Shown here one piece after another: positions 46,175 to 54,858 of a DNA stretch of 64,000 nucleotides. A program made the translations under genes and the position numbers. Every line of letters begins with the position of its first letter. Positions within the stretch are counted from its first letter, which is position 1. Source of the stretch: Sphingobacterium corticibacterium (GTDB lineage Bacteria > Bacteroidota > Bacteroidia > Sphingobacteriales > Sphingobacteriaceae); assembly GCF_004208525.1 (NCBI RefSeq), contig NZ_SGIT01000001.1, forward strand, positions 930,001 through 994,000, read 5' to 3'. The notes below the pieces were generated by a model, which was given only the letters and a program-made list of their open reading frames with translations, was not told the DNA's origin and did not search any database.

Positions 46175-47486
46175 GATATTATTAATTATCAACCGAGAAT
46201 ACATAAGCCGCGTAAAGAAAAAGTCCTTTCTACTCGTGACTTTTCTTGTTCCGATGCTTTTTATCGGTATGTATGCGGCTATATTTTTTCTGACCAAACA
46301 AAGCTATGAAGACACACATGCAGTTGTTCATGTCGTTGATGAAGAAGGATCTATATCCAGCCAGCTAAAGAACAACAAGAATATTACCTACTCGTTTTCA
46401 AATACAGACCTCCAGAAGCAAATCAGTAATTTAAAGAACGGCGCAAAGAATACAAACCTACTGATCATACCGGGCGATTTTTATACATCCAGAAAGATTG
46501 AACTGCTATCTTCCGGAAAACCCAATATAGGCACACAAAATGAAGTTAAGTCGCAGCTACGGGAAATTATCCGTAACGAGCAGTATCGCAAAATGGGATT
46601 GAATATCGATAGTATCCGTAATATCAATGATAGTATCCATATTGCTGCAAAGGAGGTTACCGAAACCGGCGATGCTAAAGACAGCCACACGGAAGTTGCT
46701 ATGGGTATAGCCATGGGGTTGTGTTTTCTGATTTATCTATCGCTTGTACTGTTTGGTACACAAGTTATGCGGGGTGTCATAGAAGAAAAAACCAATCGCA
46801 TTGTGGAAGTCGTCATTTCTTCGGTGAAGCCATTTCAGCTAATGATGGGAAAAATTATTGGAATTGGTATGGTCGGCATCACCCAATTTGTGCTTTGGAT
46901 TATTCTCTCCTTAACGTTGATGACGGTATTTTCTACCACTTTGTTTGGTAATAAAGAGATGACGCAACAGGCTATAGGACGTAGTATGACGGAAGTACCG
47001 GGAGAACACGTTAACACGGGAAATACAGATTTGGATTGGACGGCAGCGCTCGACTCGGTAAATTTCACCGAACTTACGATCTGCTTTTTTGTTTTCTTTC
47101 TTGGAGGATATCTCCTATATAGCGCTTTGTTCGCTGCAGTAGGCTCTGCCGTAGATAATGAAACGGAAGCAGGACAATTTACCATGCCGATAACCATGCC
47201 CCTATTGATACCCTATGTCCTATCATTTGGGGTTCTGATTAACGATCCGCATGGAAGCATCGCTACCTGGCTAAGTATGATTCCGTTTACATCGCCTGTG
47301 GCGATGTTGGTTCGTATTCCTTTTGGCGTACCTACCTGGCAGATTGTGCTATCGGCCTTTTTACTCATTGGCGGATTTATCGTAACAACTTGGTTTGCCT
47401 CGCGTATATACCGGGTGGGTATCTTGATGTATGGAAAAAAAGCGAGTCTGAAAGAGCTTCTGAAATGGTTCAATTATAGGAATTAG
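46167..47486 (+). CDS. ABC exporter permease (NatB-like, ABC2 type)
   Basis: A 439-residue membrane protein: one N-terminal membrane helix (LLVTFLVPMLFIGMYAAIFFL), a large extracytoplasmic domain (about 40-185), then five hydrophobic segments (MGLCFLIYLSLVLFG, GIGMVGITQFVLWIILSLTL, LTICFFVFFLGGYLLYSALFAAVG and others), including the conserved RGVIEEKTNRIVEVVISSV stretch. The ATG 46167 overlaps the ATPase gene by eight bases. Open frame upstream of it lies only within the ATPase gene. Confidence 0.92.
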   Translation: MHKILLIINREYISRVKKKSFLLVTFLVPMLFIGMYAAIFFLTKQSYEDTHAVVHVVDEEGSISSQLKNNKNITYSFSNTDLQKQISNLKNGAKNTNLLIIPGDFYTSRKIELLSSGKPNIGTQNEVKSQLREIIRNEQYRKMGLNIDSIRNINDSIHIAAKEVTETGDAKDSHTEVAMGIAMGLCFLIYLSLVLFGTQVMRGVIEEKTNRIVEVVISSVKPFQLMMGKIIGIGMVGITQFVLWIILSLTLMTVFSTTLFGNKEMTQQAIGRSMTEVPGEHVNTGNTDLDWTAALDSVNFTELTICFFVFFLGGYLLYSALFAAVGSAVDNETEAGQFTMPITMPLLIPYVLSFGVLINDPHGSIATWLSMIPFTSPVAMLVRIPFGVPTWQIVLSAFLLIGGFIVTTWFASRIYRVGILMYGKKASLKELLKWFNYRN

Positions 47487-47555
47487 GCGTATTAAGAGTT
47501 AGAAAGTTAGAATAGGTTAGAAAATTTTAACAAACTAGAAAAACTAGATAATTAT

Positions 47556-47963
47556 ATGACAACATCTCAAAACACAGAAAAGAAAAAGTCGGGAGTTTTC
47601 GGAAAAATCCTGGCTTGGCTGCTTATCATCGTATTTCTTGCAGTAGGTGGCCTCGTTTATTATAAATACTATTTTGTATTTGGGGAGGGTGTGAAATCGG
47701 GTTACCTCAATTTTGCGGTTAAAAAAGGCAATCTTTTTAAAACGTATGAAGGGAAATTGATTCAAGAAGGATTAAGGACGCAAACCGGTAGTGGCGTATC
47801 GAGCAACGAGTTTGAATTTTCGGTGGAAAATGATTCGATCTTTAGGATACTGGAATTAAATAGCGGCAAATATTTTGACCTGCACTACAAGGAATATCAT
47901 GGTGTTCTACCTTGGCGTGGTAACACGCGGTATATCGTAGACGAGGTCATTAATATGAAGTAA
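47556..47963 (+). CDS. Small single-span membrane protein, unknown function
   Basis: A 135-residue protein: a lysine-rich N-terminus (1-20), one membrane helix (about 22-45, ILAWLLIIVFLAVGGLVYYKYY), then an exported beta-rich domain (YLNFAVKKGNLFKTYEGKLIQEG). I do not recognise a characterised family. It follows the ABC exporter by 69 bases that contain three GTTAGAA words (47498, 47506, 47516), and ends 131 bases before tRNA-His. Confidence 0.75.
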   Translation: MTTSQNTEKKKSGVFGKILAWLLIIVFLAVGGLVYYKYYFVFGEGVKSGYLNFAVKKGNLFKTYEGKLIQEGLRTQTGSGVSSNEFEFSVENDSIFRILELNSGKYFDLHYKEYHGVLPWRGNTRYIVDEVINMK

Positions 47964-48047
47964 TTCTTGTCTATTTTTGATTAATAAAAATTATCTCATT
48001 ATAAATGAACTTATTCGCCTTACGCCTATGTTTTTTGTTTAAAAATA

Positions 48048-48079
48048 TTTGGAGTATATGGGGAATTGTCCTACTTTTG
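48048..48079 (+). promoter_or_regulatory. Promoter of tRNA-His
   Basis: TTTG (48048-48051), a 20-base spacer and TACTTTTG (48072-48079), a full match to the Bacteroidota promoter pair, 15 bases before the mature tRNA. Confidence 0.8.
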
Positions 48080-48094
48080 TGTCATCAAAATCAC

Positions 48095-48169
48095 GGTGGG
48101 TATAGCTCAGTTGGTTAGAGCACTAGATTGTGGTTCTAGGGGTCGTGGGTTCGAGCCCCATTACTCACC
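48095..48169 (+). tRNA. tRNA-His (anticodon GTG)
   Basis: A complete cloverleaf can be drawn: acceptor GTGGGTA (48096-48102) with TACTCAC (48162-48168), anticodon stem CTAGA/TCTAG around TTGTGGT with anticodon GTG at 48130-48132, and T-arm GTGGG-TTCGAGC-CCCAT. The extra base G at 48095 faces C 48169, the G-1:C73 pair that identifies histidine tRNA. CCA is not encoded. Confidence 0.97.
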
Positions 48170-48171
48170 CG

Positions 48172-48206
48172 AAAGCTTCTCTGAAAAGAGAGGCTTTTTT
48201 GTTTTT
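48172..48206 (+). terminator. Terminator of tRNA-His
   Basis: AAAGCTTCTCT (48172-48182), loop GAAA, AGAGAGGCTTT (48187-48197) with one G-T pair, then a T-run; it starts two bases after the tRNA. Confidence 0.88.
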
Positions 48207-48302
48207 AGTGGTTTTAGGAAACTCATGCTCAGCCGCACCTCTTGTGTGTATTCTTAGAAAATTTGCGCTGTTTTTATTATCTTAGTGGTAAACCGATAAT
48301 AA

Positions 48303-48587
48303 GCATGTTTAAAACCAGTTTCGTACAATTTTCAGATGAGCATATTATATAAACAGCAGGCGTACTTTTTGCCTGTAAGCCTTATAAGTGTTGTAGGGTA
48401 CTATGTCAAAGGGCTTATTACGCCACAAGTGAATACATATTTTTTGATTTCCCTGATAACGACTATTCCCGCAATTTTTTTAGGCAGGTATCTAAACCAC
48501 CAGTTGAAAGATGGTTCATTCTTCAGATATGTATATTGGGGGCTGATAGTCATTAGCTTAATTTTGATTATTAGCACGTTGGCATAG
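48303..48587 (+). pseudogene. C-terminal remnant of a TauE/SafE (TSUP) permease
   Basis: The frame, with an ATG at 48336 giving 83 residues, encodes only the last two to three membrane segments of a TauE/SafE-type permease: FLPVSLISVVGYYVKGLITP, then the family's C-terminal pattern IPAIFLGRYLNHQL followed by FRYVYWGLIVISLILI. Full members have about 250 residues with an N-terminal half that is absent here; a stop lies at 48300 and the tRNA-His terminator is about 100 bases upstream. I read it as a truncated, dead copy left by a rearrangement beside the tRNA. Confidence 0.65.
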
Positions 48588-48621
48588 GAACAATGTTACG
48601 ATGTAATTTACTATCCTGTAT

Positions 48622-48660
48622 AAAACAAAAAATCGGATAACCTTTGAGGCTATCCGATTA
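48622..48660 (-). terminator. Terminator of the fructan locus operon
   Basis: AATCGGATA (48631-48639) pairs with TATCCGATT (48651-48659), with an inner CC/GG. Read on the minus strand it ends in TTTTTTTGTTTTA. It is about 85 bases after the stop of the last GH32 gene. Confidence 0.85.
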
Positions 48661-48744
48661 CGTAAAATTGGGGTAATTAATTAGTTGAATTTTGAAAACC
48701 TGCTGACACACCATAGCGGCGGCACGAACAGCATAGTCGTGGGT

Positions 48745-50418
48745 CTAAGGTTTCCAGATTGATTTCACTTCGTAAATTTCCAATTCTTCAACTTGTATAT
48801 TATTGCCCCAAAAATGAAACCCTTTTCTCTCGTTCATGTTGGTCTTACGTTCCTGATACGAGGTATAGATTCCGTCATCGAAGAAAACCTCTACAGATGT
48901 TCGGTCGATAAAGATGTCTGCGGAAAGTGCCATACTTGTACGCTCTTCAGGCGAATAGAACATCCCATTTAGCATGTTGCCGTTCATGTCATAGTTTACA
49001 ATTCGTTGTCCATCCAAGTTAAGTCCAGCATCTGTTGCATGAGAAAGTTTAATTTTAGCCTTTATGCGAATCCTATCTGTATCGTTATATTGTTCTACTT
49101 GTTTGTTCGCATCTTCCGCCGTCAAGTTTTTCCATGAGCCACGCTTATTGAACAACTGTTCTACCTCCTTTATGGGTGTACTAATAAGACGTGGTCCTTC
49201 TTTGGTTGTCCGCAAACTAAGTTCGGTTGGGAGCATCATCATGCCATTGAAGGCGCCATCCCCCTGTGGGATACGCCCCCAGCCAATTTGGATACGTCTA
49301 CCATCCGTTTGCGGGATATTGTTAAATGTCTGTGCAGCATACTGTGCACCCGAACAATAGTAATACTTCCCAGCCTCAGGTGTAAATGTCCGACCGTCAA
49401 AAGAACCGATCATATAGGTTCCGGTTGCGCCATACATGACCCACTTCTTCTTGCTTTCATCACCGTCAAGGGGTAACTCAAAAAGTTCCGGACATTCCCA
49501 AAATCCGGTAACATGACTTTGATATTCCCAGTTTTTTAAGTTTTCAGAAGTATAAATAGAATGTCCATCGCGTTCATTCAACACCATAACCCAATGTGCC
49601 GACGGTGAATGCCAAAATACTTTGGGATCACGCGTATCCACGCTATTCCATTTTTCTTTCGAATCAATAAGCGGGTTGTCGTCGTATTTCGTCCACGATC
49701 TCCCCCTGTCTAGGCTGTATGCCATACATTGAACTTGGCGGTCAGGACTCGCTACGGTATAAAAGGCGATCATCGCGACGGTATCTCCACGGTTAAAATC
49801 AGCTGTATTGTCGTGATCCATCACAGCCGATCCGGAAAACATGGTACCCAAGTTATCGGGATACAGGGCTATCGGCAATTCTTCCCAATGGATCAAATCT
49901 TTGCTTACGGCGTGCCCCCAATGCATATTTTCCCACTCGCGTTCCATAGGGTTGTGCTGGTAAAAAAGGTGATACTCATCATCGTGAAAGATTAACCCGT
50001 TTGGATCGTTGATCCAGCCGCGTTTGGTGGTAAAATGAAATTGAGGTCTGTTCGCTTCTTTATAAAGGCTATCTTGTGCATGAATCCGGTCTGCCTGATA
50101 GATTTTTGCCAAACCCATTGCATCGCCCTCATAGCTTATGGTTAGGGTTTGGCCCTGTAGATGTGATACGTCATAGAATACCCAGTAGTCTGGTTCTCCC
50201 GCCGCCAGGCGCACCACCACAGACCATGTGGATCCTTGGTCAGTAGCGAATGTCATTTTGGAACGCTCTGTTTGTTGTGCAATTGGAAAATTGAGATACT
50301 GCTTCTCAATCTTGATGGATATCTCTGCAGCCCGTAACGGTGTAGTCAGCGTTAATAATGACAGCACTGCCACCAAGAGAAGGATTATATTTTTTGTGTG
50401 TTTATTCTTACCACCCAT
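48745..50418 (-). CDS. Glycoside hydrolase family 32 (exo-levanase/inulinase-like)
   Basis: A 557-residue fructan hydrolase, exported by a type I signal peptide (1-30), so probably periplasmic. An N-terminal beta domain (about 31-125) precedes the five-bladed propeller and the C-terminal beta-sandwich. All three GH32 catalytic residues are present: D138 in WINDPNG (nucleophile), D264 in RDP (transition-state stabiliser) and E308 in ECP (acid/base). The N-terminal extra domain resembles that of exo-acting Bacteroidota enzymes. It is the last gene of the minus-strand fructan locus, followed by a terminator. Confidence 0.93.
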   Translation of the reverse strand: MGGKNKHTKNIILLLVAVLSLLTLTTPLRAAEISIKIEKQYLNFPIAQQTERSKMTFATDQGSTWSVVVRLAAGEPDYWVFYDVSHLQGQTLTISYEGDAMGLAKIYQADRIHAQDSLYKEANRPQFHFTTKRGWINDPNGLIFHDDEYHLFYQHNPMEREWENMHWGHAVSKDLIHWEELPIALYPDNLGTMFSGSAVMDHDNTADFNRGDTVAMIAFYTVASPDRQVQCMAYSLDRGRSWTKYDDNPLIDSKEKWNSVDTRDPKVFWHSPSAHWVMVLNERDGHSIYTSENLKNWEYQSHVTGFWECPELFELPLDGDESKKKWVMYGATGTYMIGSFDGRTFTPEAGKYYYCSGAQYAAQTFNNIPQTDGRRIQIGWGRIPQGDGAFNGMMMLPTELSLRTTKEGPRLISTPIKEVEQLFNKRGSWKNLTAEDANKQVEQYNDTDRIRIKAKIKLSHATDAGLNLDGQRIVNYDMNGNMLNGMFYSPEERTSMALSADIFIDRTSVEVFFDDGIYTSYQERKTNMNERKGFHFWGNNIQVEELEIYEVKSIWKP

Positions 50419-50494
50419 AGTTTTGTGTATATAGTTTTTACTGAAGATGCTTTAGCGCAACATCTCGACTTTTGTATTATAGGATTATATCAAT

Positions 50495-52048
50495 TTACCG
50501 TATCGTCTTCACTTGAAAAGTATCCAGCGTGTTCGCTTCGTCTGCTCCTATTTGCAATTTCGTAAACGGCTTCTTTGTGAAGAATAAAGCACTCATATTG
50601 CTTTTCCCTCCGTCGGCAAACAGCTCGATAGAATTACGATCTACTAAGAAACGAATATCTAACGCTTGGTTTTGTGTTAATCGTGGTGCCACCGGACGAT
50701 GGATAAATTTATCGCTGAAATTGGCATTTCCCGCTTTTGAACGATCGATGAAATACTGCTGTTTATCCACATCATAACCAAACATTAAAGCATCTCCATC
50801 TTCATTCGATAGCGTTACGTGGAAGCCCGTAGCTTTCTTCAACGTAAACGATGCATCAAAGGTATTCTGGAGGGAAACGATAGCGTCACTTAAATCAGCT
50901 TCATTAGCTAATTCTACCGACTTGGATTTGGTTGTTACTTCGCTTACTTTGTCAATTTCCGAAACAGGAGTAGAAGTTAACAGCCATTTATCGCCTTCTT
51001 TCGCTAAGCCCAATTCCCGCACAATCGTATTTCCGCTTCGCCAAGTGGATGCCGGAACATCGTTAGCATATTCCCAATTGCTCATCCAGCCGATCAGCAA
51101 CTTACGGTCGCCGGTATTCGAAAAAGTAACGCCCGCGTAATTGTCTGGTCCGTAATCCATCCAACGGATATCCTTCTGTGTAGTTGTAAAGGTTTTACCA
51201 TCGAAATCTCCAACAAAATATTGTGTCGCCGAACCGGTATTCGGTCCGCCGGGATTGATGCTCACCAATAATACCCATTTCTCCCCTTCGGCTGTAGAAA
51301 ACGGTAGTAAATCCGGACACTCCCACACGCCCCCATGTGCGCCTATCCCCTCACCAAACTCGCTCAGTCTCGTCCACTCTTTCAGATTTTTGGAACTGTA
51401 AAAGGTTATGGACTGTTTTGTAGCAAGCGTCATGATCCATTGTTTTGTTTCGGTATGCCACATCACCTTAGGATCTCGGAAATCCCAAATTCCGGGATTG
51501 GGCAATACCGGATTACCATCATACTTCGTCCATGTTTTACCTTGATCCAGACTATAGGCGATACTCTGCGTTTGGTGCAATCCGGTTTTTTGATCTTCAA
51601 TTTCGTGGCTATGATTGGTGTATATAGCTACTAACGCGTTAGCACCAAAACCTGCGGTATTATCCTTATCAATGACAGCACTTCCGGAGAAAATTGTTCC
51701 CAAGCTGTCCGGGAAAAGGGCAATCTCCTGCTCCTCCCAATGTACTAAATCCGTACTCGTGGCATGCCCCCAGTGCATCGGTCCCCATACATTGCTATCG
51801 GGATTATGTTGGAAAAATAAATGGTAGGTTCCGTCCAGATAAACCAGACCGTTCGGGTCGTTCATCCAGCCATTTTTGGGAGAAAAGTGATACGCCGGAC
51901 GATAGTCTTCCAAACTATCGATCTGCTGATTTTGCTCCGTGGAGGGGTGTTGTGGTCCGCATCCAACTAAAGCAAGGGCTAATAAGCCAATTGTTAATGT
52001 ATTCGTCATCGTTATTCCTTTAATAATTTGTTTATAAAAGCCTTTCAT
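50495..52048 (-). CDS. Glycoside hydrolase family 32 lipoprotein
   Basis: A 517-residue GH32 enzyme with a lipoprotein signal (lipobox ALVGC, C30), thus anchored in a membrane and possibly at the surface. Catalytic residues are D64 in WMNDPNG, D192 in RDP and E243 in ECP. An alternative start at ATG 52009 gives a shorter signal with the same lipobox; the long form is nine bases from the upstream gene. The endo or exo mode and the levan or inulin preference cannot be decided. It shares only family-level similarity with the neighbouring GH32 genes. Confidence 0.93.
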   Translation of the reverse strand: MKGFYKQIIKGITMTNTLTIGLLALALVGCGPQHPSTEQNQQIDSLEDYRPAYHFSPKNGWMNDPNGLVYLDGTYHLFFQHNPDSNVWGPMHWGHATSTDLVHWEEQEIALFPDSLGTIFSGSAVIDKDNTAGFGANALVAIYTNHSHEIEDQKTGLHQTQSIAYSLDQGKTWTKYDGNPVLPNPGIWDFRDPKVMWHTETKQWIMTLATKQSITFYSSKNLKEWTRLSEFGEGIGAHGGVWECPDLLPFSTAEGEKWVLLVSINPGGPNTGSATQYFVGDFDGKTFTTTQKDIRWMDYGPDNYAGVTFSNTGDRKLLIGWMSNWEYANDVPASTWRSGNTIVRELGLAKEGDKWLLTSTPVSEIDKVSEVTTKSKSVELANEADLSDAIVSLQNTFDASFTLKKATGFHVTLSNEDGDALMFGYDVDKQQYFIDRSKAGNANFSDKFIHRPVAPRLTQNQALDIRFLVDRNSIELFADGGKSNMSALFFTKKPFTKLQIGADEANTLDTFQVKTIR

Positions 52049-52057
52049 TAAACATGC

Positions 52058-53659
52058 CTATCCCGATTTTGTTATGGTCATTCCCGATATTTTTATCGTC
52101 CCGTTATCTGAAAAAATAGTCCAAGGATTTTGATGCATTTTATATATACGATTGGTAAACGCAACATTGTTATTTACGTAGACCACACAAATCGAATTTT
52201 CGATTACGATCTTGACATCAAACACCTTGTTTGCCGGAACAATGAGCGGTGTAAAATTGAGCTCTTTCTTCGTTACGACACTTCTATTTTCCTGATGCAT
52301 AAATAGAGAAGGCATTCCCCAACGATTAGATGAAGTCAAGTCGAAAGAGACACTATACAGCTCCGATAGGCCATCACACGCTCCAAATGAGAAACCAAAA
52401 AGTTCCGATTGTGAGGCATCAATTTTCATCGAAATTTTTACCGGTTCCGTATTTCGATTGAATAGTGCATAACTCCGATCAGAAGACGAGGTACTGATGG
52501 TATAGGTATTCCCATCGTTTGAAACATTGCCTTCTGATGTTATCTGGGCAAAAGCCACTTTTGTATTAAACTTTGCATCCACAGCATCGGGAATAGCCGG
52601 ATACAGCTTACCACTCGGCTGTTTTACCAATTTATGCGAAACCAGCGATCCAGACCAGTGCAACTCGTTATTGCCGTTTACCGTCTGTCCGGTAGAACAC
52701 CATCCCGATAGGTAACGTGTGGTGCCATTACTTGCCGTCTTTCCAGCATACAGGTATAATCCATCGAAAGTCTCGTGGTGTCCATCCGCATCGCGACAAA
52801 TTCGCCATGGTCCATCCGGTGAATCCGAAACCCGATAAAAGGTTTTACGATGCTCATCACGATTAATGCGCGAAAACGTTAAGTACCATTGATCACCCAT
52901 TTTAAATATATCTGGACACTCCAATATTTCCGAATCCGTTTCTATTTCGTGCTTTCCTGGATTATCAGAAGTTGTCGCTACTAAAGGTTCGATGAGCGAC
53001 CAGTTGCTCAAGTTCGAAGATGAGTAACGCGCAAGTGCCCCTTTACCATCTTTGCGAGCCGTAACAAGCATTACATAGTTGTTACGCGTTTCATCCCAAT
53101 AAACATGGGGATCACGGAAATTATGCTGATCGTACCCGCTGGGTGCTTGAAAGGTCGCACCCGGTTGTTTCGTCCAATTCAGTAGATCCGGTGACGTAGC
53201 CATCATAACCTTTTCAGCTGGGCTCAGATTGGCATTATGTCCGGTATAAAAACTATAGTAGGTATTATCTTTTTTGATAAAACTCCCCGTTCCTATCCAC
53301 TCTTCCTGACTTCCTATCGCTCCAGCGGGTATGATTTCTGTAAAACCTTCAAAAGATGCAAAATCAGCAGATCTTGTCAGATAAATAGGATGATGATTTG
53401 CATTTTCATACAGATAAAACAAGTAAAATTTATTATCATCCGCATTGAAATAAGGCATGGGATCACCCACGAATCCCTGTTGTGGCTTATAAAATAGCTG
53501 ATAGCCTCCGGCTTCTTGTTTATTACTGCACGTTATGGACATATCGACTGTTGGATCAAGTTCGGAAGGTACATCCGGAACTGGTTTATCAATATCTTTA
53601 CAGCCTGTCAGCATCTGTACAAATAATAAAAACGGAAATACGCATATCATTGTTTTCAT
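52058..53659 (-). CDS. GH32-fold lipoprotein with altered nucleophile motif (DUF4975-like)
   Basis: A 533-residue lipoprotein (lipobox LTGC, C20) of the GH32 beta-propeller fold. The usual WMNDPNG is replaced by GFVGDPMPYF, keeping an Asp (D66) but changing the surrounding residues; D183 in FRDP and E247 in LECPD are present. The C-terminal 170 residues form a beta-sandwich like that of DUF4975-type proteins. It may cleave a fructan variant or only bind fructan. It lies in the middle of the fructan locus between the glycan-binding protein and the GH32 lipoprotein. Confidence 0.82.
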   Translation of the reverse strand: MKTMICVFPFLLFVQMLTGCKDIDKPVPDVPSELDPTVDMSITCSNKQEAGGYQLFYKPQQGFVGDPMPYFNADDNKFYLFYLYENANHHPIYLTRSADFASFEGFTEIIPAGAIGSQEEWIGTGSFIKKDNTYYSFYTGHNANLSPAEKVMMATSPDLLNWTKQPGATFQAPSGYDQHNFRDPHVYWDETRNNYVMLVTARKDGKGALARYSSSNLSNWSLIEPLVATTSDNPGKHEIETDSEILECPDIFKMGDQWYLTFSRINRDEHRKTFYRVSDSPDGPWRICRDADGHHETFDGLYLYAGKTASNGTTRYLSGWCSTGQTVNGNNELHWSGSLVSHKLVKQPSGKLYPAIPDAVDAKFNTKVAFAQITSEGNVSNDGNTYTISTSSSDRSYALFNRNTEPVKISMKIDASQSELFGFSFGACDGLSELYSVSFDLTSSNRWGMPSLFMHQENRSVVTKKELNFTPLIVPANKVFDVKIVIENSICVVYVNNNVAFTNRIYKMHQNPWTIFSDNGTIKISGMTITKSG

Positions 53660-53722
53660 GTCATATTATATTTGAAATTTGTGCATAACAGTCGTTATAC
53701 CGTTATGCACAAATTTAAAGGG

Positions 53723-54832
53723 TTATTCTTTAGGAAGTGCTTTCAATTCGTCCCAATACATCCGCTGTGTTTCGAAAGCCATAGGTTGGCCGTTGGCGTG
53801 TTCATGCGGCATCACCAAGATATTGTTAATGATTGCTGTGCGATTCTCAGGAATCTCAAAAATCAACTCCTGCCATTCACCAAGATGATCTTCGGCATAC
53901 CAAGCTCTTAACCAATCCTTATTGCTTTCGCCATCGGATTGTATTTCAAGTTGTACATCTCCAGCTACCTCTTTCAGTACCATAATGGAGAAACGACTAT
54001 ACTCCGTAGGGTCTATGTTTACTTTATTTTCGTTCCAAAGTGCTCCTCCATGCCAACCTTCTCCGTTGACAGCATTTCTTACAATAGAAACACATAAAGG
54101 AGAAGCATTGATTCCATCAGTTTTAGGATTATTACTTTGGTTTTCCACCGCTGTCCCCAAATCCGCCCATTGGGGAGCAATGTTTTCACCGTTGAAGATG
54201 ATCAACGGTTGCTTCGGCTCCTCTCCGATTATTGCCGTGGCTGTATAGCTGAAAGTTTCCCCCATATAAGACAACGTATAGGTTACCGGCGAACTGAAAT
54301 CAACATAGTTTCCTTGTGCCGGAGATATTTCTGCCCCGCCGGTGTATTCTACCATCGGGCTAAGCTGGGTTAGATCTGTACCCTCGGGTAAATAAATGAC
54401 AATACTGTTATCATTTTGGTTGATAATACCGGTACGGTTCCCGATACGAAAAGCTGTTATTTCGGCTTTGATTTCCTTAACTGTTACGCGATACATCTGG
54501 AATACATTTCCATTATACACACGGTATACTACTGGCGAACTAGTAGAAAACTGGAAATTCTGCGCAACTCCGGAAGCAGGCTTTATTACGGCATTGGCAG
54601 GCAAATCGATAACAGGTGCTACAGTGGATAAATCGGTGCCCGCTGGAACTAGAACCGTGATTGTTCCGGTTTCGTTATCTACTACGCCATTAACATGGGC
54701 TACTTTAAACGCCAGCACATGGACATCGGCATTCAAATTCAGCGAATCGGCTACTTCTTGCTTACAGGCATTAAAAAGCCCGCCGAGTAGTAGAACCAGT
54801 CCTATATTGATGATTATTTTTAAAGTCTTCAT
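53723..54832 (-). CDS. Surface glycan-binding lipoprotein of the fructan locus
   Basis: A 369-residue lipoprotein (lipobox FNAC, C23). Two beta-rich repeats lie at about 38-118 and 124-200, each with the pattern V(L/I)xPxGTDL(S/T)xL(A/S)P, resembling DUF5018 repeats. The C-terminal part (205-369) looks like a carbohydrate-binding jelly roll (SRFSIMVLKEVAGDVQLEIQ). It occupies the place after SusC/SusD of the surface glycan-binding protein (SusE/F-like, or BT1761 in the Bacteroides fructan locus). Role assigned by position and signal. Confidence 0.8.
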   Translation of the reverse strand: MKTLKIIINIGLVLLLGGLFNACKQEVADSLNLNADVHVLAFKVAHVNGVVDNETGTITVLVPAGTDLSTVAPVIDLPANAVIKPASGVAQNFQFSTSSPVVYRVYNGNVFQMYRVTVKEIKAEITAFRIGNRTGIINQNDNSIVIYLPEGTDLTQLSPMVEYTGGAEISPAQGNYVDFSSPVTYTLSYMGETFSYTATAIIGEEPKQPLIIFNGENIAPQWADLGTAVENQSNNPKTDGINASPLCVSIVRNAVNGEGWHGGALWNENKVNIDPTEYSRFSIMVLKEVAGDVQLEIQSDGESNKDWLRAWYAEDHLGEWQELIFEIPENRTAIINNILVMPHEHANGQPMAFETQRMYWDELKALPKE

Positions 54833-54858
54833 ACGATTTTATTTTTCAAACCCTCTTT

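Noticed and set aside
48066..48257. 63-codon open frame across the tRNA
   Set aside because: It reads through tRNA-His and its terminator, so it is not a protein gene.
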